Assembly: GCA_027490195.1 (NCBI GenBank)
Contig: JAIXYN010000059.1
Coordinates: 62,001-126,000 of the forward strand
Reading direction: 5' to 3'
Length of the DNA stretch: 64,000 nt
Origin: Verrucomicrobiaceae bacterium
Lineage (GTDB): Bacteria; Verrucomicrobiota; Verrucomicrobiia; Verrucomicrobiales; Verrucomicrobiaceae
The translations under genes were made by a program, and so were the position numbers. Positions 52,588 through 61,774 of this stretch are shown here, piece by piece. Position 1 is the first letter of the stretch. The number at the start of each line of letters is the position of its first letter. The notes beneath the pieces were generated by a model. That model was not told where the DNA came from. It saw nothing but the letters and a program-made list of their open reading frames with translations, and ran no database searches.

Positions 52588-53694
52588 TTATGCTACAGCA
52601 TTTTTCAGCAGTTCATTGATTTCATCTTCCACATCGAAGATGTTGTCAATCTTGCCTCCCATCACATGAATAACGGAGGGCAAAACGGGATCGCGATGAA
52701 AAAGAATGGGGCGACCATCGTCGATCTCGCTCAACGGCAGAATGGTCTTGATCGTCCATAACGAATCCTGGTACTTGGTTCCTCTCAGCGCGGGCAAATA
52801 GCGGGAAGCATCTGCCAACATCAATTCGAAATGACTTTGTTTCTCCATCGCATTGAACGTCTCATAGGGATTCTCGGCCCGTGTGAAGTCCTTTTCCGTC
52901 CAAGCAGCATGCGGTGTGTAACGCACATGGCTGAGGGTGGTCAGCCCCAGCGATGGAAACGGCAGGAATGAAAAAAAGGGGCCGCACATCATCGTAACCG
53001 AAATTCCATCCAGTTCTGTCGGCAGTTTCACAAGAGCCAATTCAGCGAGTTCGTATTTCAGCGGTACGGGAGGCAGCCCAGAGGCGGCGGTAATACGGTT
53101 CAGGCCAGCGTAGGTGGCATTGAATATGAACCGACATTCGATTTCAGAGCCATCAGAGAGACCGGCAACGGCCCCGGAAGTGTGGGGAGAAGCTGTTTTG
53201 ACCGTGGTGCGCAAGCGCACTTCAATTCCCGCAGCCTCCATTTTTTTGCGCAGGGTGTCCCTGAGTACCGAGAAGTCGAATGCGCACTCCTGAGCGATCC
53301 ATGTTCGTTCCGTAAGCGCAGGATCAAACAAGCGTTGGATTGCAACTGGCGGCTCTTTCAATGGCGCGCCCACACGCTTCATGAAGGTTTCAAACTGATT
53401 TGCGGTGACTTTTGAAAAGTGCCGGGCAACGGCATAAACTTTCGTGAAGTCATCCACGATCGCCGATTGATTCGATTGGCGAAACCGCTCGTAGTTTTGG
53501 CGTGCCCGATAGGCGGTCATCAGGCTGCGAGGGTAATGATAACCGCCATGAACCCGCGCCTGGTTTATCCGCGAAGCCTGCGTGAACAGATCGTCGGCCT
53601 CCTCAATCACGATGGGATGCCAGCCCCGTTCATGAAGCATCATCGCGATGGAGCAGCCAAAGTAGCCGCCTCCTGTGATGATGATTGAGCGCAT
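52588..53694 (-). CDS. FAD-dependent oxidoreductase of the DAO family
   Basis: ATG 53694 starts the FAD-binding strand RSIIITGGGYFGCSIAMML; the product has 368 residues. INQARVHGGYHYPRSL near residue 45 is the typical FAD-contacting arginine and histidine region, and GTKYQDSLWTIKTILP follows near the end. DAO proteins oxidise C-N or C-O bonds of amino acids and sugars. In glycan clusters such enzymes can oxidise a sugar precursor; the substrate here is unknown. Confidence 0.8.
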   Translation of the reverse strand: MRSIIITGGGYFGCSIAMMLHERGWHPIVIEEADDLFTQASRINQARVHGGYHYPRSLMTAYRARQNYERFRQSNQSAIVDDFTKVYAVARHFSKVTANQFETFMKRVGAPLKEPPVAIQRLFDPALTERTWIAQECAFDFSVLRDTLRKKMEAAGIEVRLRTTVKTASPHTSGAVAGLSDGSEIECRFIFNATYAGLNRITAASGLPPVPLKYELAELALVKLPTELDGISVTMMCGPFFSFLPFPSLGLTTLSHVRYTPHAAWTEKDFTRAENPYETFNAMEKQSHFELMLADASRYLPALRGTKYQDSLWTIKTILPLSEIDDGRPILFHRDPVLPSVIHVMGGKIDNIFDVEDEINELLKNAVA

Positions 53695-53798
53695 GCTAAC
53701 GAAGCAATATGGGCTAGGGAGCAAAGAAACTGAGATCCTGGAATTCAGAAAATTACCAAGATGCTAGCCCACACTCGAGGTGCCGGTAATCCGGCGTG

Positions 53799-54569
53799 TT
53801 ACGCTCTGCGCTCGTAGATATCCTGGCGCCAAAGCCCCAGACGATGACAAAGGAATTTTAGCGCGGATTTGAAGATGGTAAGCTGGCAGGCCACTGCCTT
53901 GCCGAATGGAAGCTGGGAATGCTCTTTACCATAGCGCGTCGGATGAGGAATTTCACCGATGCGAGCCTTGTAAACCACGGCTTGAATCATCATATCCAGA
54001 TCAAAATCAAAGCGATTGCTCAATTGATCCAGCGGAACCGAACGCAAAAAAGAACCGCTGTAGGCACGGTAGCCGTCGTGATAGTCACTGATGCTGGTGC
54101 CGAGCATGCGGTTTTGCAGCCATGTCGTCGCCCGAATGGGAATATACTTCCATATTGGCATGTTGTTTTTAAGTGCATCGCCCAGGACCATTCGTGTCCC
54201 CGTGACGACATCAAAACCCTCATCACGGATTTTGGCAATGAATTGCTCTGCGTAGGATGGGTCGTATTGATTATCCCCATGAACCAGCACCACAATGTCG
54301 GCATTGCTTGCAATCGCTGCCTTGTAACCCGATTTTTGGGCACCGCCGTACCCTTTGTTGGTGGTGTGAGTGATCACGGTGGCTCCTGCATCTGCGGCAA
54401 TCTTGCTGGTGTCATCGCGACTGCCGTCATCCACTGCAAAAATCTCATCAACACAGTTAGCAGGTAGCGCGGAAATGGCCTGTGCCACGACACCTGCCAC
54501 ATTGTAGGATGGCATTACTACGGCTACACGAGGTCGGCTTTTCGCTTTTGTTTGGGAATCTTCGTTCAT
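53799..54569 (-). CDS. Glycosyltransferase family 2
   Basis: ATG 54569 (MNEDSQTKAKSRPRVAVVMP) gives 256 residues. The GT-A domain has SYNVAGVVAQAISAL, IFAVDDGSRDDTSKIA, THTTNKGYGGAQKSGY and the DXD-like VLVHGDNQYDPSYAE. It resembles the dolichyl-phosphate mannosyltransferase-like enzymes that use polyprenyl phosphate, but lacks membrane helices. The frame is open to 54644. Confidence 0.9.
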   Translation of the reverse strand: MNEDSQTKAKSRPRVAVVMPSYNVAGVVAQAISALPANCVDEIFAVDDGSRDDTSKIAADAGATVITHTTNKGYGGAQKSGYKAAIASNADIVVLVHGDNQYDPSYAEQFIAKIRDEGFDVVTGTRMVLGDALKNNMPIWKYIPIRATTWLQNRMLGTSISDYHDGYRAYSGSFLRSVPLDQLSNRFDFDLDMMIQAVVYKARIGEIPHPTRYGKEHSQLPFGKAVACQLTIFKSALKFLCHRLGLWRQDIYERRA

Positions 54570-54600
54570 CAGTATGTAATTGGGATAAAATTGAGAGGAC

Positions 54601-55440
54601 TCAGGAAGCCCGCGAGAGGCGCTGCTGTTCCACAAAAGAAGCAATGTCGCTCATCGCTGTCGCCTTATCGTGAAAGTAGCCGTTTGCGCCACCAAAAAAA
54701 GTGTCATACTTCGTCCGGAAATCATATCTGGCTGCGTTCTCCGAGGCCCCATTCGTCAATTCAACATGGAACACCTCTCGCGCCACCACGCTGATGCCTA
54801 GCGGTTCAGTCGCAACATTGACCAAAGGCAATTCATGAGCTAGGCAGATTTCGATGTCCTGCCATAGCCGGTCGAGGCTATAAAACTGGTAAACCGAATG
54901 GGCATTGATCTTTTCGACCTCGTGGTCATGCATGAGGTCGTACAGTGCATTCTTTTTCAATCCCAAGCCATAGATGGCCGGCAGACGAATGATCGTCACC
55001 TTCGGAAAATGCTCGCAAATCGTCATTTCAAATTGGTGCCGGTGCCTGCCGTAAGACGTCTGGTATTCGCCGTCGATCCTTGAATCTTCATTCACTTGAC
55101 TGGGATTTCCATACACATCGACAGTCGAAATCAGAATGAGCTGCTCGGCAGTGACGCTCCTGAGGTTTTCCATCAATTGATCGATGTTTTCTTTATCCTG
55201 CTCGGGACGAAGATTCGCCATCCATTTGGTTCCAGACACCCCGCTGCAAACCAGCAGGTCATAGTGATTGCCCACAATTTCCTGAATGTTACGGGAGTTG
55301 AAAAAATCGTCAAAAGGGTGCTGGCGGGCCAGATTCCCACCGACTAGGCCAGTGTGGCCGATCAAAGCGGATTTGACTGCGTTCAATGATTTCACAACGA
55401 GAAGTTTGGCTGGTCTTTCCCTGAAGCTTGCCCAACGCAT
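54601..55440 (-). CDS. NAD-dependent epimerase/dehydratase-like SDR protein
   Basis: ATG 55440 gives 279 residues; TTG 55446 and GTG 55395 are other options. The Rossmann motif GHTGLVGGNLARQ lies near residue 30, LILISTVDVYG near 105 and TSYGRHRHQFE near 130. The catalytic YxxxK of extended SDR proteins reads YGRHR, with arginine instead of lysine, which could abolish or change activity. It may epimerise, reduce or only bind an NDP-sugar. Confidence 0.75.
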   Translation of the reverse strand: MRWASFRERPAKLLVVKSLNAVKSALIGHTGLVGGNLARQHPFDDFFNSRNIQEIVGNHYDLLVCSGVSGTKWMANLRPEQDKENIDQLMENLRSVTAEQLILISTVDVYGNPSQVNEDSRIDGEYQTSYGRHRHQFEMTICEHFPKVTIIRLPAIYGLGLKKNALYDLMHDHEVEKINAHSVYQFYSLDRLWQDIEICLAHELPLVNVATEPLGISVVAREVFHVELTNGASENAARYDFRTKYDTFFGGANGYFHDKATAMSDIASFVEQQRLSRAS

Positions 55441-55462
55441 GAGCAAAGCCAGAAGTGCATGG

Positions 55463-57160
55463 TCATGGCTGATCGATTGAGTCTATGATTGGTCCGGTAT
55501 TGAGCAAGTAAACTCCGGGCTGCACCTGCTTGCCGGCCTTTCTGGCGTAAGTTAGCAGCCATGGCTGCGGAGTTTTTTTGAGCATGTCCCGTATCTGCTG
55601 CTCGAAAGGAGCAAAGTGGACGCCTGGCTGAATGTCTGGCCGATAAAATTTGTCCTCCACGACCAGCCACGAAATTTTATTGTCCTTGCAGAAGGCTCGC
55701 ACATCCGCCTGCATAGGAGAATAGAAAGCCTTGAGCAAGGCAGTATGGCGCTCCATCACAAGCTTCCGGTAGCGGGTAAAGATAACCGCATGAGAAGATT
55801 CATGGCTAACGAAGACACTGCGGTGGCACAGCACTGGAACGAGATCTGCAGTGCGGGGAAAGCAGGCGATCATCTCCTCCCCACCTGTGCGCGCGAGTGC
55901 GGTGTACAAGGGGGCATACTCGGAGCTATCCTCAGCACCTTTGCCACTGATGACGGGGGCTCTGACCACGAACATGGCCGCAAGCAGCACCAGCATCCCC
56001 TGACGTGCACGCTTTGACGATATCAGCCCCACAGCGGCATCCAGCAGCATGGACCAAGCAATGAGGCCCAGCACCGGGATGGTCCAAATGAGATAGCGCG
56101 ACGATTCGAACAACTTGGGCAGCAGCAACTCCGCCACCTGGAAAGTCACCATTGAGACCACGGCGAGCGTGAGCAGCACAACGGCTTTTTCCCTGCTTCG
56201 GTGCCAGAGGATGAACATGGCTAGCAAAAACGCGAGAACAGCGGAGACGTGCAGTAGCAGGACACCCGCAGTGGCCAGCCCGGACGACAGGGTTGCCAGA
56301 TGCCGAATCACTGGCTCCATCAGCACCTTATCCCATGGAAGGAGAGGCCCAGGAAGCAATTGATACAGCGGCAACTGCGGCCACAGCGGGACACGGCCTC
56401 CTACACCATAGAGTGGGTCAGTCTGTATCTGCGCCAGAGTCACCTGAGGCCCCATGAAGGGATGCATGGCCATTTCACGGCTTTTCAGCAGCACCAGCGT
56501 GCTGCCAACAGCAACCGCCAGGAGCAAAGGCCACTGCGCCCGCAACTGAGCACGAACATTGAAGGTTTGCCGCCAGCCACTTAGCGCCTCTCCATGCAGC
56601 CAAACAAAGGCATATACAGGCGCAAGCAACACAAAGAGCATGGGGTACAGCGGCGCAGCAAGGAACAAACACAGCGCAGCCAAACCAGCCCGGCCACTAA
56701 GCAGTGCCAGAAGGAACCCGCAGACCACAGGCCAGGCAAAACTACGCGCAAAGCCCCCGCTAATGCCAATCCACGCATCGGAAAGAAAGAGCAAACCCAT
56801 GGCAATCCAGCCAAGTCGAGCACCGCCCAAACGAAGGCCGATATGAAAAATCAGAAAAGCCGTCAACGCCAGTAAAACCAGAGCAATGGCCTTTCCCACC
56901 AATAGCGTGGGGAGCATCAGATGCACGGCGTCATACACCGCCGCCGCTAAATAAGGCTGGTAAACCTTGGAGCAATCAATCCATGGATCATCAGGCTGAA
57001 AGCCGCTGCCAGGCACTGCGTCCAGCCATACATAATGCTGCGCAATATCATCCGTGATCAGCAAGGGCTTTAGCAAAGTTTGCCCTTGCAGGAGCAAGGT
57101 CAAAAGGCACGCCGCCGCCAAAGCAAACCATGCCATGGCCGATGAAGAAATTTTTGTCAT
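55463..57160 (-). CDS. Multi-spanning membrane protein, GT-C-like
   Basis: ATG 57160 lies ten bases after the upstream stop; the product has 565 residues. About 11 helices fill residues 10-420, with a large luminal-type domain behind (residues 430-565, RTGGEEMIACFPRTADLVPV). The first loop carries TDDIAQHYVWLDAVPG, an acidic pair as in GT-C enzymes, which take sugars from polyprenyl phosphate at the outer face of the inner membrane. I do not recognise a named family, so the function is inferred. Confidence 0.65.
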   Translation of the reverse strand: MTKISSSAMAWFALAAACLLTLLLQGQTLLKPLLITDDIAQHYVWLDAVPGSGFQPDDPWIDCSKVYQPYLAAAVYDAVHLMLPTLLVGKAIALVLLALTAFLIFHIGLRLGGARLGWIAMGLLFLSDAWIGISGGFARSFAWPVVCGFLLALLSGRAGLAALCLFLAAPLYPMLFVLLAPVYAFVWLHGEALSGWRQTFNVRAQLRAQWPLLLAVAVGSTLVLLKSREMAMHPFMGPQVTLAQIQTDPLYGVGGRVPLWPQLPLYQLLPGPLLPWDKVLMEPVIRHLATLSSGLATAGVLLLHVSAVLAFLLAMFILWHRSREKAVVLLTLAVVSMVTFQVAELLLPKLFESSRYLIWTIPVLGLIAWSMLLDAAVGLISSKRARQGMLVLLAAMFVVRAPVISGKGAEDSSEYAPLYTALARTGGEEMIACFPRTADLVPVLCHRSVFVSHESSHAVIFTRYRKLVMERHTALLKAFYSPMQADVRAFCKDNKISWLVVEDKFYRPDIQPGVHFAPFEQQIRDMLKKTPQPWLLTYARKAGKQVQPGVYLLNTGPIIDSIDQP

Positions 57161-57170
57161 GAAATCAGGT

Positions 57171-58268
57171 TCAAGGAGCCCTTTGCGTTGTTGCGCCATG
57201 AACGTCCGAAGCGGGCCATTTCAGAGACTTACACCAACGGTTTAGCGGACGCTCCAACCATTTAAAAACAGCCTGACCAAACAACACGGACACCGCCACT
57301 ACCAGAAGCAAAAAGAGATTGATCCACAAAGGATCGTTGCCCAGCATCTGGGGCTTCACCACGGCAAAGACCGCCATCAAAACAAAACCATGAGACAGGA
57401 AGATGGAGTAGCTGGCGCGGCCCAGGTTCCAATGATCCTTCAATCTCCAGCGATCTACCAAGCATGAGCGCTCCCACAAAGCCAAGCCACTAATGCCCGA
57501 GGCAAATACCACGGCCCAGAAACATTTCTGCCACATAACCGGCTTTGAGGCGAGCCAGAAGTACTGACAGGAGCCGATAAGCAGGCCGGTTGCGGCGAGG
57601 CTGCATAAAAAGATACCTATGGATCTGCTGCTGCTCTGCTTGACACATTCAGCCGCCGCCACTCCGGCAGCAAACTCCAAAATGAATGGATGCGTAAGAA
57701 ACCCAAGCCCGGAGATGGCCGGGCGAATACCCAGCAGCATACCACTCACTCCCAGCAGAACAGACAGCGTAAGCAAAGTGGGAAGAACCCACTTTTTTGG
57801 CAAAACCAAGCATACCGCAAGAATCGTCATGAAGAACATCTCAAAGGACAGAGTCCAAGCCGACACAATGAGAGGAAATGAAGTCTGTGGCAGCGCAAGA
57901 AATGAAGGTATGATCTGGTAGCAAGATGCGCTTCTGCCAGGGATAAAATAAAGCACCAGAACTTTAAACAAGCTTAACGTTATCAGCAGCGGATACAGCC
58001 GCCAAAAGCGCCGCAGGAAAAAATTGCGCATGGCATCGGGCTTGCCAGCATCCTCTCGGTGTGCCGCCCAAAGGACAAACCCGCTGAGCACAAAGAAAAA
58101 ATCAACCCTGAAGGTGCTGTGGTTGAACATGCTGCCCAGCCACTCTTGACTCCAGTAACGCGTGGAATGCACACCCACATGATGGCACACCACCAGCACC
58201 GCAAAAATTCCACGCATCGTCTGAATGCCATGAAGGAAAGGTCGCGCGGTGATTTCAGGATAGGCCAT
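57171..58268 (-). CDS. Acyltransferase 3 family membrane protein
   Basis: This is a 365-residue protein with about ten helices. RPFLHGIQTMRGIFAVLVVCHHVGVH holds the family histidine near residue 30. FRVDFFFVLSGFVLWAAHR and FPLIVSAWTLSFEMFFMTIL follow. It is a less similar member than the 49-51 kb pair. It is the first gene after the 228-base gap 58269-58496, which carries a weaker sigma-54-like site. Confidence 0.9.
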   Translation of the reverse strand: MAYPEITARPFLHGIQTMRGIFAVLVVCHHVGVHSTRYWSQEWLGSMFNHSTFRVDFFFVLSGFVLWAAHREDAGKPDAMRNFFLRRFWRLYPLLITLSLFKVLVLYFIPGRSASCYQIIPSFLALPQTSFPLIVSAWTLSFEMFFMTILAVCLVLPKKWVLPTLLTLSVLLGVSGMLLGIRPAISGLGFLTHPFILEFAAGVAAAECVKQSSSRSIGIFLCSLAATGLLIGSCQYFWLASKPVMWQKCFWAVVFASGISGLALWERSCLVDRWRLKDHWNLGRASYSIFLSHGFVLMAVFAVVKPQMLGNDPLWINLFLLLVVAVSVLFGQAVFKWLERPLNRWCKSLKWPASDVHGATTQRAP

Positions 58269-58306
58269 TAATTTTTATACTTCCAAATAGGTTCAGCTAC
58301 CCAAAA

Positions 58307-58322
58307 TGCAGGAATGCTACCA
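58307..58322 (-). promoter_or_regulatory. Weak sigma-54-like -24/-12 site
   Basis: On the minus strand TGGTAGCATTCCTGCA keeps GG-N10-GC and matches the sigma-54 consensus at 8 of 12 positions. It lies 39-54 bases upstream of the acyltransferase start at 58268, a sensible place for a promoter. The match is not strong enough to be sure. Confidence 0.2.
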
Positions 58323-58496
58323 ATGTCGGTGTCTGCCAAGATTCGTTCGAATTAATCCTGAATTGACTCATGCCAGCGGTGATGATTGGCCAAAAAGCCA
58401 GCCAGATGGTCAACATAGACCGGATCAGAGGTCCATGAATTGATCCGCCTGAGAACAATCTAGGAAATATTTGCCACCACTCAAGATGGCATCCCA

Positions 58497-59507
58497 TCAA
58501 GCCGCATTGCGGCCAACTGCATCGGTGCCATGAGAGAACATCCGATCCGCATTCATTTCAGCCCACGAATGATCTCCGGCTTCCGCTTTGGCAATGTCTT
58601 GTCTGACCGTGGTCAGATTATGCGGCTCTATTTGCTGCAATTTCTCACTTTCGCGCAAAAGCACTTTACTGCGCTCGATTTCCCCCTTGCCGAGATAGTA
58701 CATGATTTTCGAACAAGCCATGGTGCCACGCGCACGCTCACCGATCACCTCCAGAGACCACAGCCAGGAACGCTCTGCTTCATCGTCCGTAAGCTGGGAA
58801 AAGTCGATGGCTTTGAGAAGCACATCAGATGGGATTTCCTTGCTGAGCCTGAAACTTGCCGTAGCGCCATGCGAGACGCAAGTCTCGTAACGCATGTAAT
58901 CACGCAACCGGTATTGCAGCACTGAAAGCCAAGGATGATTGTAGGATAGGTAGTCCTGATGCAGTACCAGGGCATCCTTGACCAAAGCGCCGTAAAATTC
59001 CCTTCCGATCGCAGTCGTCAGTCGCCAGCTCTTCATGGCATCAACCAACACGAGACGCACCGCGCCCCCTTCCCAATGGTAAGTGGTAAGATCAGCGGTG
59101 ACCAGCACCACCCAAGGCTTCAAATCTCCCATGCGGCGGCGTGTCTCAGGCAGAAATAACTCACCTGGCAGGTACTCGCACCAGTGCTCGCTGGAGTATA
59201 GATCCATCCAAGGTTCCCAGATGAACCGATCAAAGGCATAGACCTTGCCGGGATCGTTCAACTCACGCAGCCCCGAAGCCAGGGAAATCGTCGTGGAACC
59301 CAGCCAACAACCCAGATCAATGATCTCACCTTTCAACCCCGCCACATCTTTGACGGACTTGGTGAACAGCGCCTGTTCCTCCTTGGTTGTCATCGCGGCG
59401 GAAACGACCGAAGACGGCAGCGTACGATCCCACGTCAACCTGCCGTGACGGATGTAGCGGAGTCCCTCCAGCAGACGTCGTGGAAACAATTTCTTCAATG
59501 CGTTCAT
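58497..59507 (-). CDS. Class I SAM-dependent methyltransferase, TylF-like
   Basis: This 336-residue protein has the SAM motif GEIIDLGCWLGSTTISLASGL near residue 60, then KVYAFDRFIWEPWM, VRLVLVDAMKSW near 150 and ALVLHQDYLSY near 180, as in TylF/macrocin O-methyltransferases. It would methylate a sugar hydroxyl. The C-terminal 90 residues are helical and lack family features. Confidence 0.8.
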   Translation of the reverse strand: MNALKKLFPRRLLEGLRYIRHGRLTWDRTLPSSVVSAAMTTKEEQALFTKSVKDVAGLKGEIIDLGCWLGSTTISLASGLRELNDPGKVYAFDRFIWEPWMDLYSSEHWCEYLPGELFLPETRRRMGDLKPWVVLVTADLTTYHWEGGAVRLVLVDAMKSWRLTTAIGREFYGALVKDALVLHQDYLSYNHPWLSVLQYRLRDYMRYETCVSHGATASFRLSKEIPSDVLLKAIDFSQLTDDEAERSWLWSLEVIGERARGTMACSKIMYYLGKGEIERSKVLLRESEKLQQIEPHNLTTVRQDIAKAEAGDHSWAEMNADRMFSHGTDAVGRNAA

Positions 59508-59550
59508 GATCGAGGTTCGTTACTTTTATGAGTCAAAGACGCGCGGAGAG

Positions 59551-60321
59551 TCATCCGTCCACTTTCCGGGCATGCACCATGATACCGAGATACAAACGAT
59601 GGTGCTGATGGTCGCTGTCTTCCACCAAGCGGAAGCTGCCGGTGCGCAGATCTGCCCAACGATGGAAGGCCGGAGTCATCTTCCGCCACAGTCCGCGCAG
59701 AACGCGAAAGACTAGACCAAAGGGCAATCCGCCACCTGGAATACGGTCGATGTTGAGTTCCAGCAGTTGCAAAACTGCCCTGGGTCCTGTGGTGAGTTTC
59801 CAGATTTTCTCTACCTTGAATCCGGCTGCCTCAATGTCCCGTCGAAGACCGTTGGTGGTCCACCTCTGGAAGTCCCAAGGCACACTATGGTCCGGAAAGG
59901 TGCCATGCGTAGAAAGCAGCAATGTTCCGTTACTCTGGAGCATGCGGTAACAGTCAGCCAGGTACTGCTGCGGATCGGCTACGTGCTCAAGCACTTGGGT
60001 GGAAAGAATACCGTCAAAGCTGGCATCAGGTGCGCCTAACGGCAGTCCAGGAACAATGATATGATCCAGATCAGTCATACCGCCTACGTCGGCACGCACA
60101 TAGGCATCATACTTGAAGAGTGAGCGGTAAGGGCTGCCACCGCAGCCGTAGTCCAAAACCCGGCCCGAGACATAAGTGGTCAAGTCTACCATCATCTTTC
60201 GCAAATCGGAGAGATGGAGATAGAAGCGCTCACCTGGGCTGGGCTGCAAGCGGCTTTTCAACTCGGCTGCGTCAGCCATGGCAAGCGCTTCTTTGGCTGT
60301 CACTTTTTGTTCAGCGCTCAT
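59551..60321 (-). CDS. Class I SAM-dependent methyltransferase
   Basis: This is a 256-residue protein: SGRVLDYGCGGSPYRSLF (SAM motif I) near residue 52, DLDHIIVPGLPLGAPDASFDGILSTQVLEHVADPQQYL, and GTLLLSTHGTFPDHSVPWDFQRWT. The pattern is that of UbiE/Methyltransf_11 enzymes acting on small molecules or lipid-linked sugars. It lies 43 bases from the TylF-like gene. Confidence 0.88.
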   Translation of the reverse strand: MSAEQKVTAKEALAMADAAELKSRLQPSPGERFYLHLSDLRKMMVDLTTYVSGRVLDYGCGGSPYRSLFKYDAYVRADVGGMTDLDHIIVPGLPLGAPDASFDGILSTQVLEHVADPQQYLADCYRMLQSNGTLLLSTHGTFPDHSVPWDFQRWTTNGLRRDIEAAGFKVEKIWKLTTGPRAVLQLLELNIDRIPGGGLPFGLVFRVLRGLWRKMTPAFHRWADLRTGSFRLVEDSDHQHHRLYLGIMVHARKVDG

Positions 60322-60369
60322 ATTTCATGGCGAAACGACCTGGGTTGCGGATGTTAACAAGGGTTTCAT

Positions 60370-61770
60370 TCAAGGCTGTACAGAAAGGCTGTGCTTGCGG
60401 AAAAAGCGTGCGCCACCCGTGTTGCGCCAGTTGGTCGAATCGGGTTTAAAGTCGTTGAAGAAAAGCGTCTTGGGACGGGCCTTCAGCAGCGGCACGGTTA
60501 CATCCGCCTGATCCGAGGCGCGGATCATGGCGTGACGCTGAGCGCTTTCGCGGTCGTAGCGGGCAGCATCCCCACTGAGGAGATCACGCCAGGCGATTTT
60601 AACATTGTTGTTCGACATAAGCACATTGGAACAAAAGATCATGAAGGCCAATATCGAAAGAACCACTCCAGGACGCTGAATCTCCAGGCTGAACGAACGG
60701 AGCAATACAACACTCCCGGCCAGGAGAACCACCCAATCTATGATAAAGAACAACAGCATCACATTGACTGCACGTAATGGAATGATCCCTCCCATGCTCC
60801 AGGTGCCCAGAAAGAATCCGCCAAACACGGTGCCCATCATGAGCACAAGAGAAACAACGATCAACTCCCAGGCTCGTTTGGTTGACAGTTTTAACTGTTC
60901 GGGCCAGGCGCTCAGCGTGACCAGTGAGAAGAGAAAAAAGGGCACGAAAGCCATCCAGACGGCCATCTGCCGGAATCCTAGTTTCAGAGCCATGAGAGTT
61001 GCAGGAACAATCATGTGATTCACATTGTTATTATACCAAGTCCTGCGCACGGCATTGCCTGGAGCCATAGCAACGATCGCAATGCCAATCAAAGTCACTA
61101 CCAGCACCAGTAGAAGTGGCTGGCTGACTTTGCGGTGCTGCCAGTAAAAGAGTGCATTGAGAATGGTGATGTGAGCAAAGAAAAGCGCCATGGCCACCTC
61201 CGAGCAGCCCGTGATGGCCAGAGTCAGCACCGATGCCACAGCCATCAGGCCCGGCCCGGGCCGCCAATCCAGCTCCATACAGTGCCTGCCAAACATGCCG
61301 GCCAGACAGCAAGTCATTATGCCAGGCACGGTGTAGCATGCAGATCCCGTGCCCCAGTAAAAACCTTCTGCCGGACTGGCCATGCCCCAGACAAACATGA
61401 CAGATGCCAGCGTCGCCATCATCCATTTCCAGCCGCGCGAGGCTTCAGGAATCCAGCCCTCAATAGCCCATCGAATGCTGGCCATCAGCCCCACCACCAG
61501 CGCGAAACTGTAACATTTGAAAGCGCCAAAGGACAGCAGCATGGGGTGAACAAACAGCATGGCCGAGGAAAAAAAGCGACCGGTGACGGTCTTGTAGAAA
61601 CCAATGTTGGCCTGCAGATAACCATTTTCCAGAGTATCCGCGGCCATGTACCAGTCATCCGCAGAAGGCTGGGCAAAATAGGTCATAAGCACAAAAGGCG
61701 TGATGCCAAGCAGAGCGACCAGCCAGACGATGATGGAGTTGAAGGACAAATGCCGCATATTAGAGATCAT
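60370..61770 (-). CDS. Multi-spanning membrane protein, DUF6056-like
   Basis: This is a 466-residue protein with about 12 helices (IIVWLVALLGITPFVLMTYF; LLLVLVVTLIGIAIVAMAPGN). The early PSADDWYMAA acidic motif in the first loop and the APGNAVRR pattern recall DUF6056 and related GT-C-like membrane proteins of glycan clusters. It may transfer a sugar from a polyprenyl carrier. ATG 61758 is a second start. It lies four bases after the acyltransferase stop. Confidence 0.7.
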   Translation of the reverse strand: MISNMRHLSFNSIIVWLVALLGITPFVLMTYFAQPSADDWYMAADTLENGYLQANIGFYKTVTGRFFSSAMLFVHPMLLSFGAFKCYSFALVVGLMASIRWAIEGWIPEASRGWKWMMATLASVMFVWGMASPAEGFYWGTGSACYTVPGIMTCCLAGMFGRHCMELDWRPGPGLMAVASVLTLAITGCSEVAMALFFAHITILNALFYWQHRKVSQPLLLVLVVTLIGIAIVAMAPGNAVRRTWYNNNVNHMIVPATLMALKLGFRQMAVWMAFVPFFLFSLVTLSAWPEQLKLSTKRAWELIVVSLVLMMGTVFGGFFLGTWSMGGIIPLRAVNVMLLFFIIDWVVLLAGSVVLLRSFSLEIQRPGVVLSILAFMIFCSNVLMSNNNVKIAWRDLLSGDAARYDRESAQRHAMIRASDQADVTVPLLKARPKTLFFNDFKPDSTNWRNTGGARFFRKHSLSVQP

Positions 61771-61774
61771 TGGG

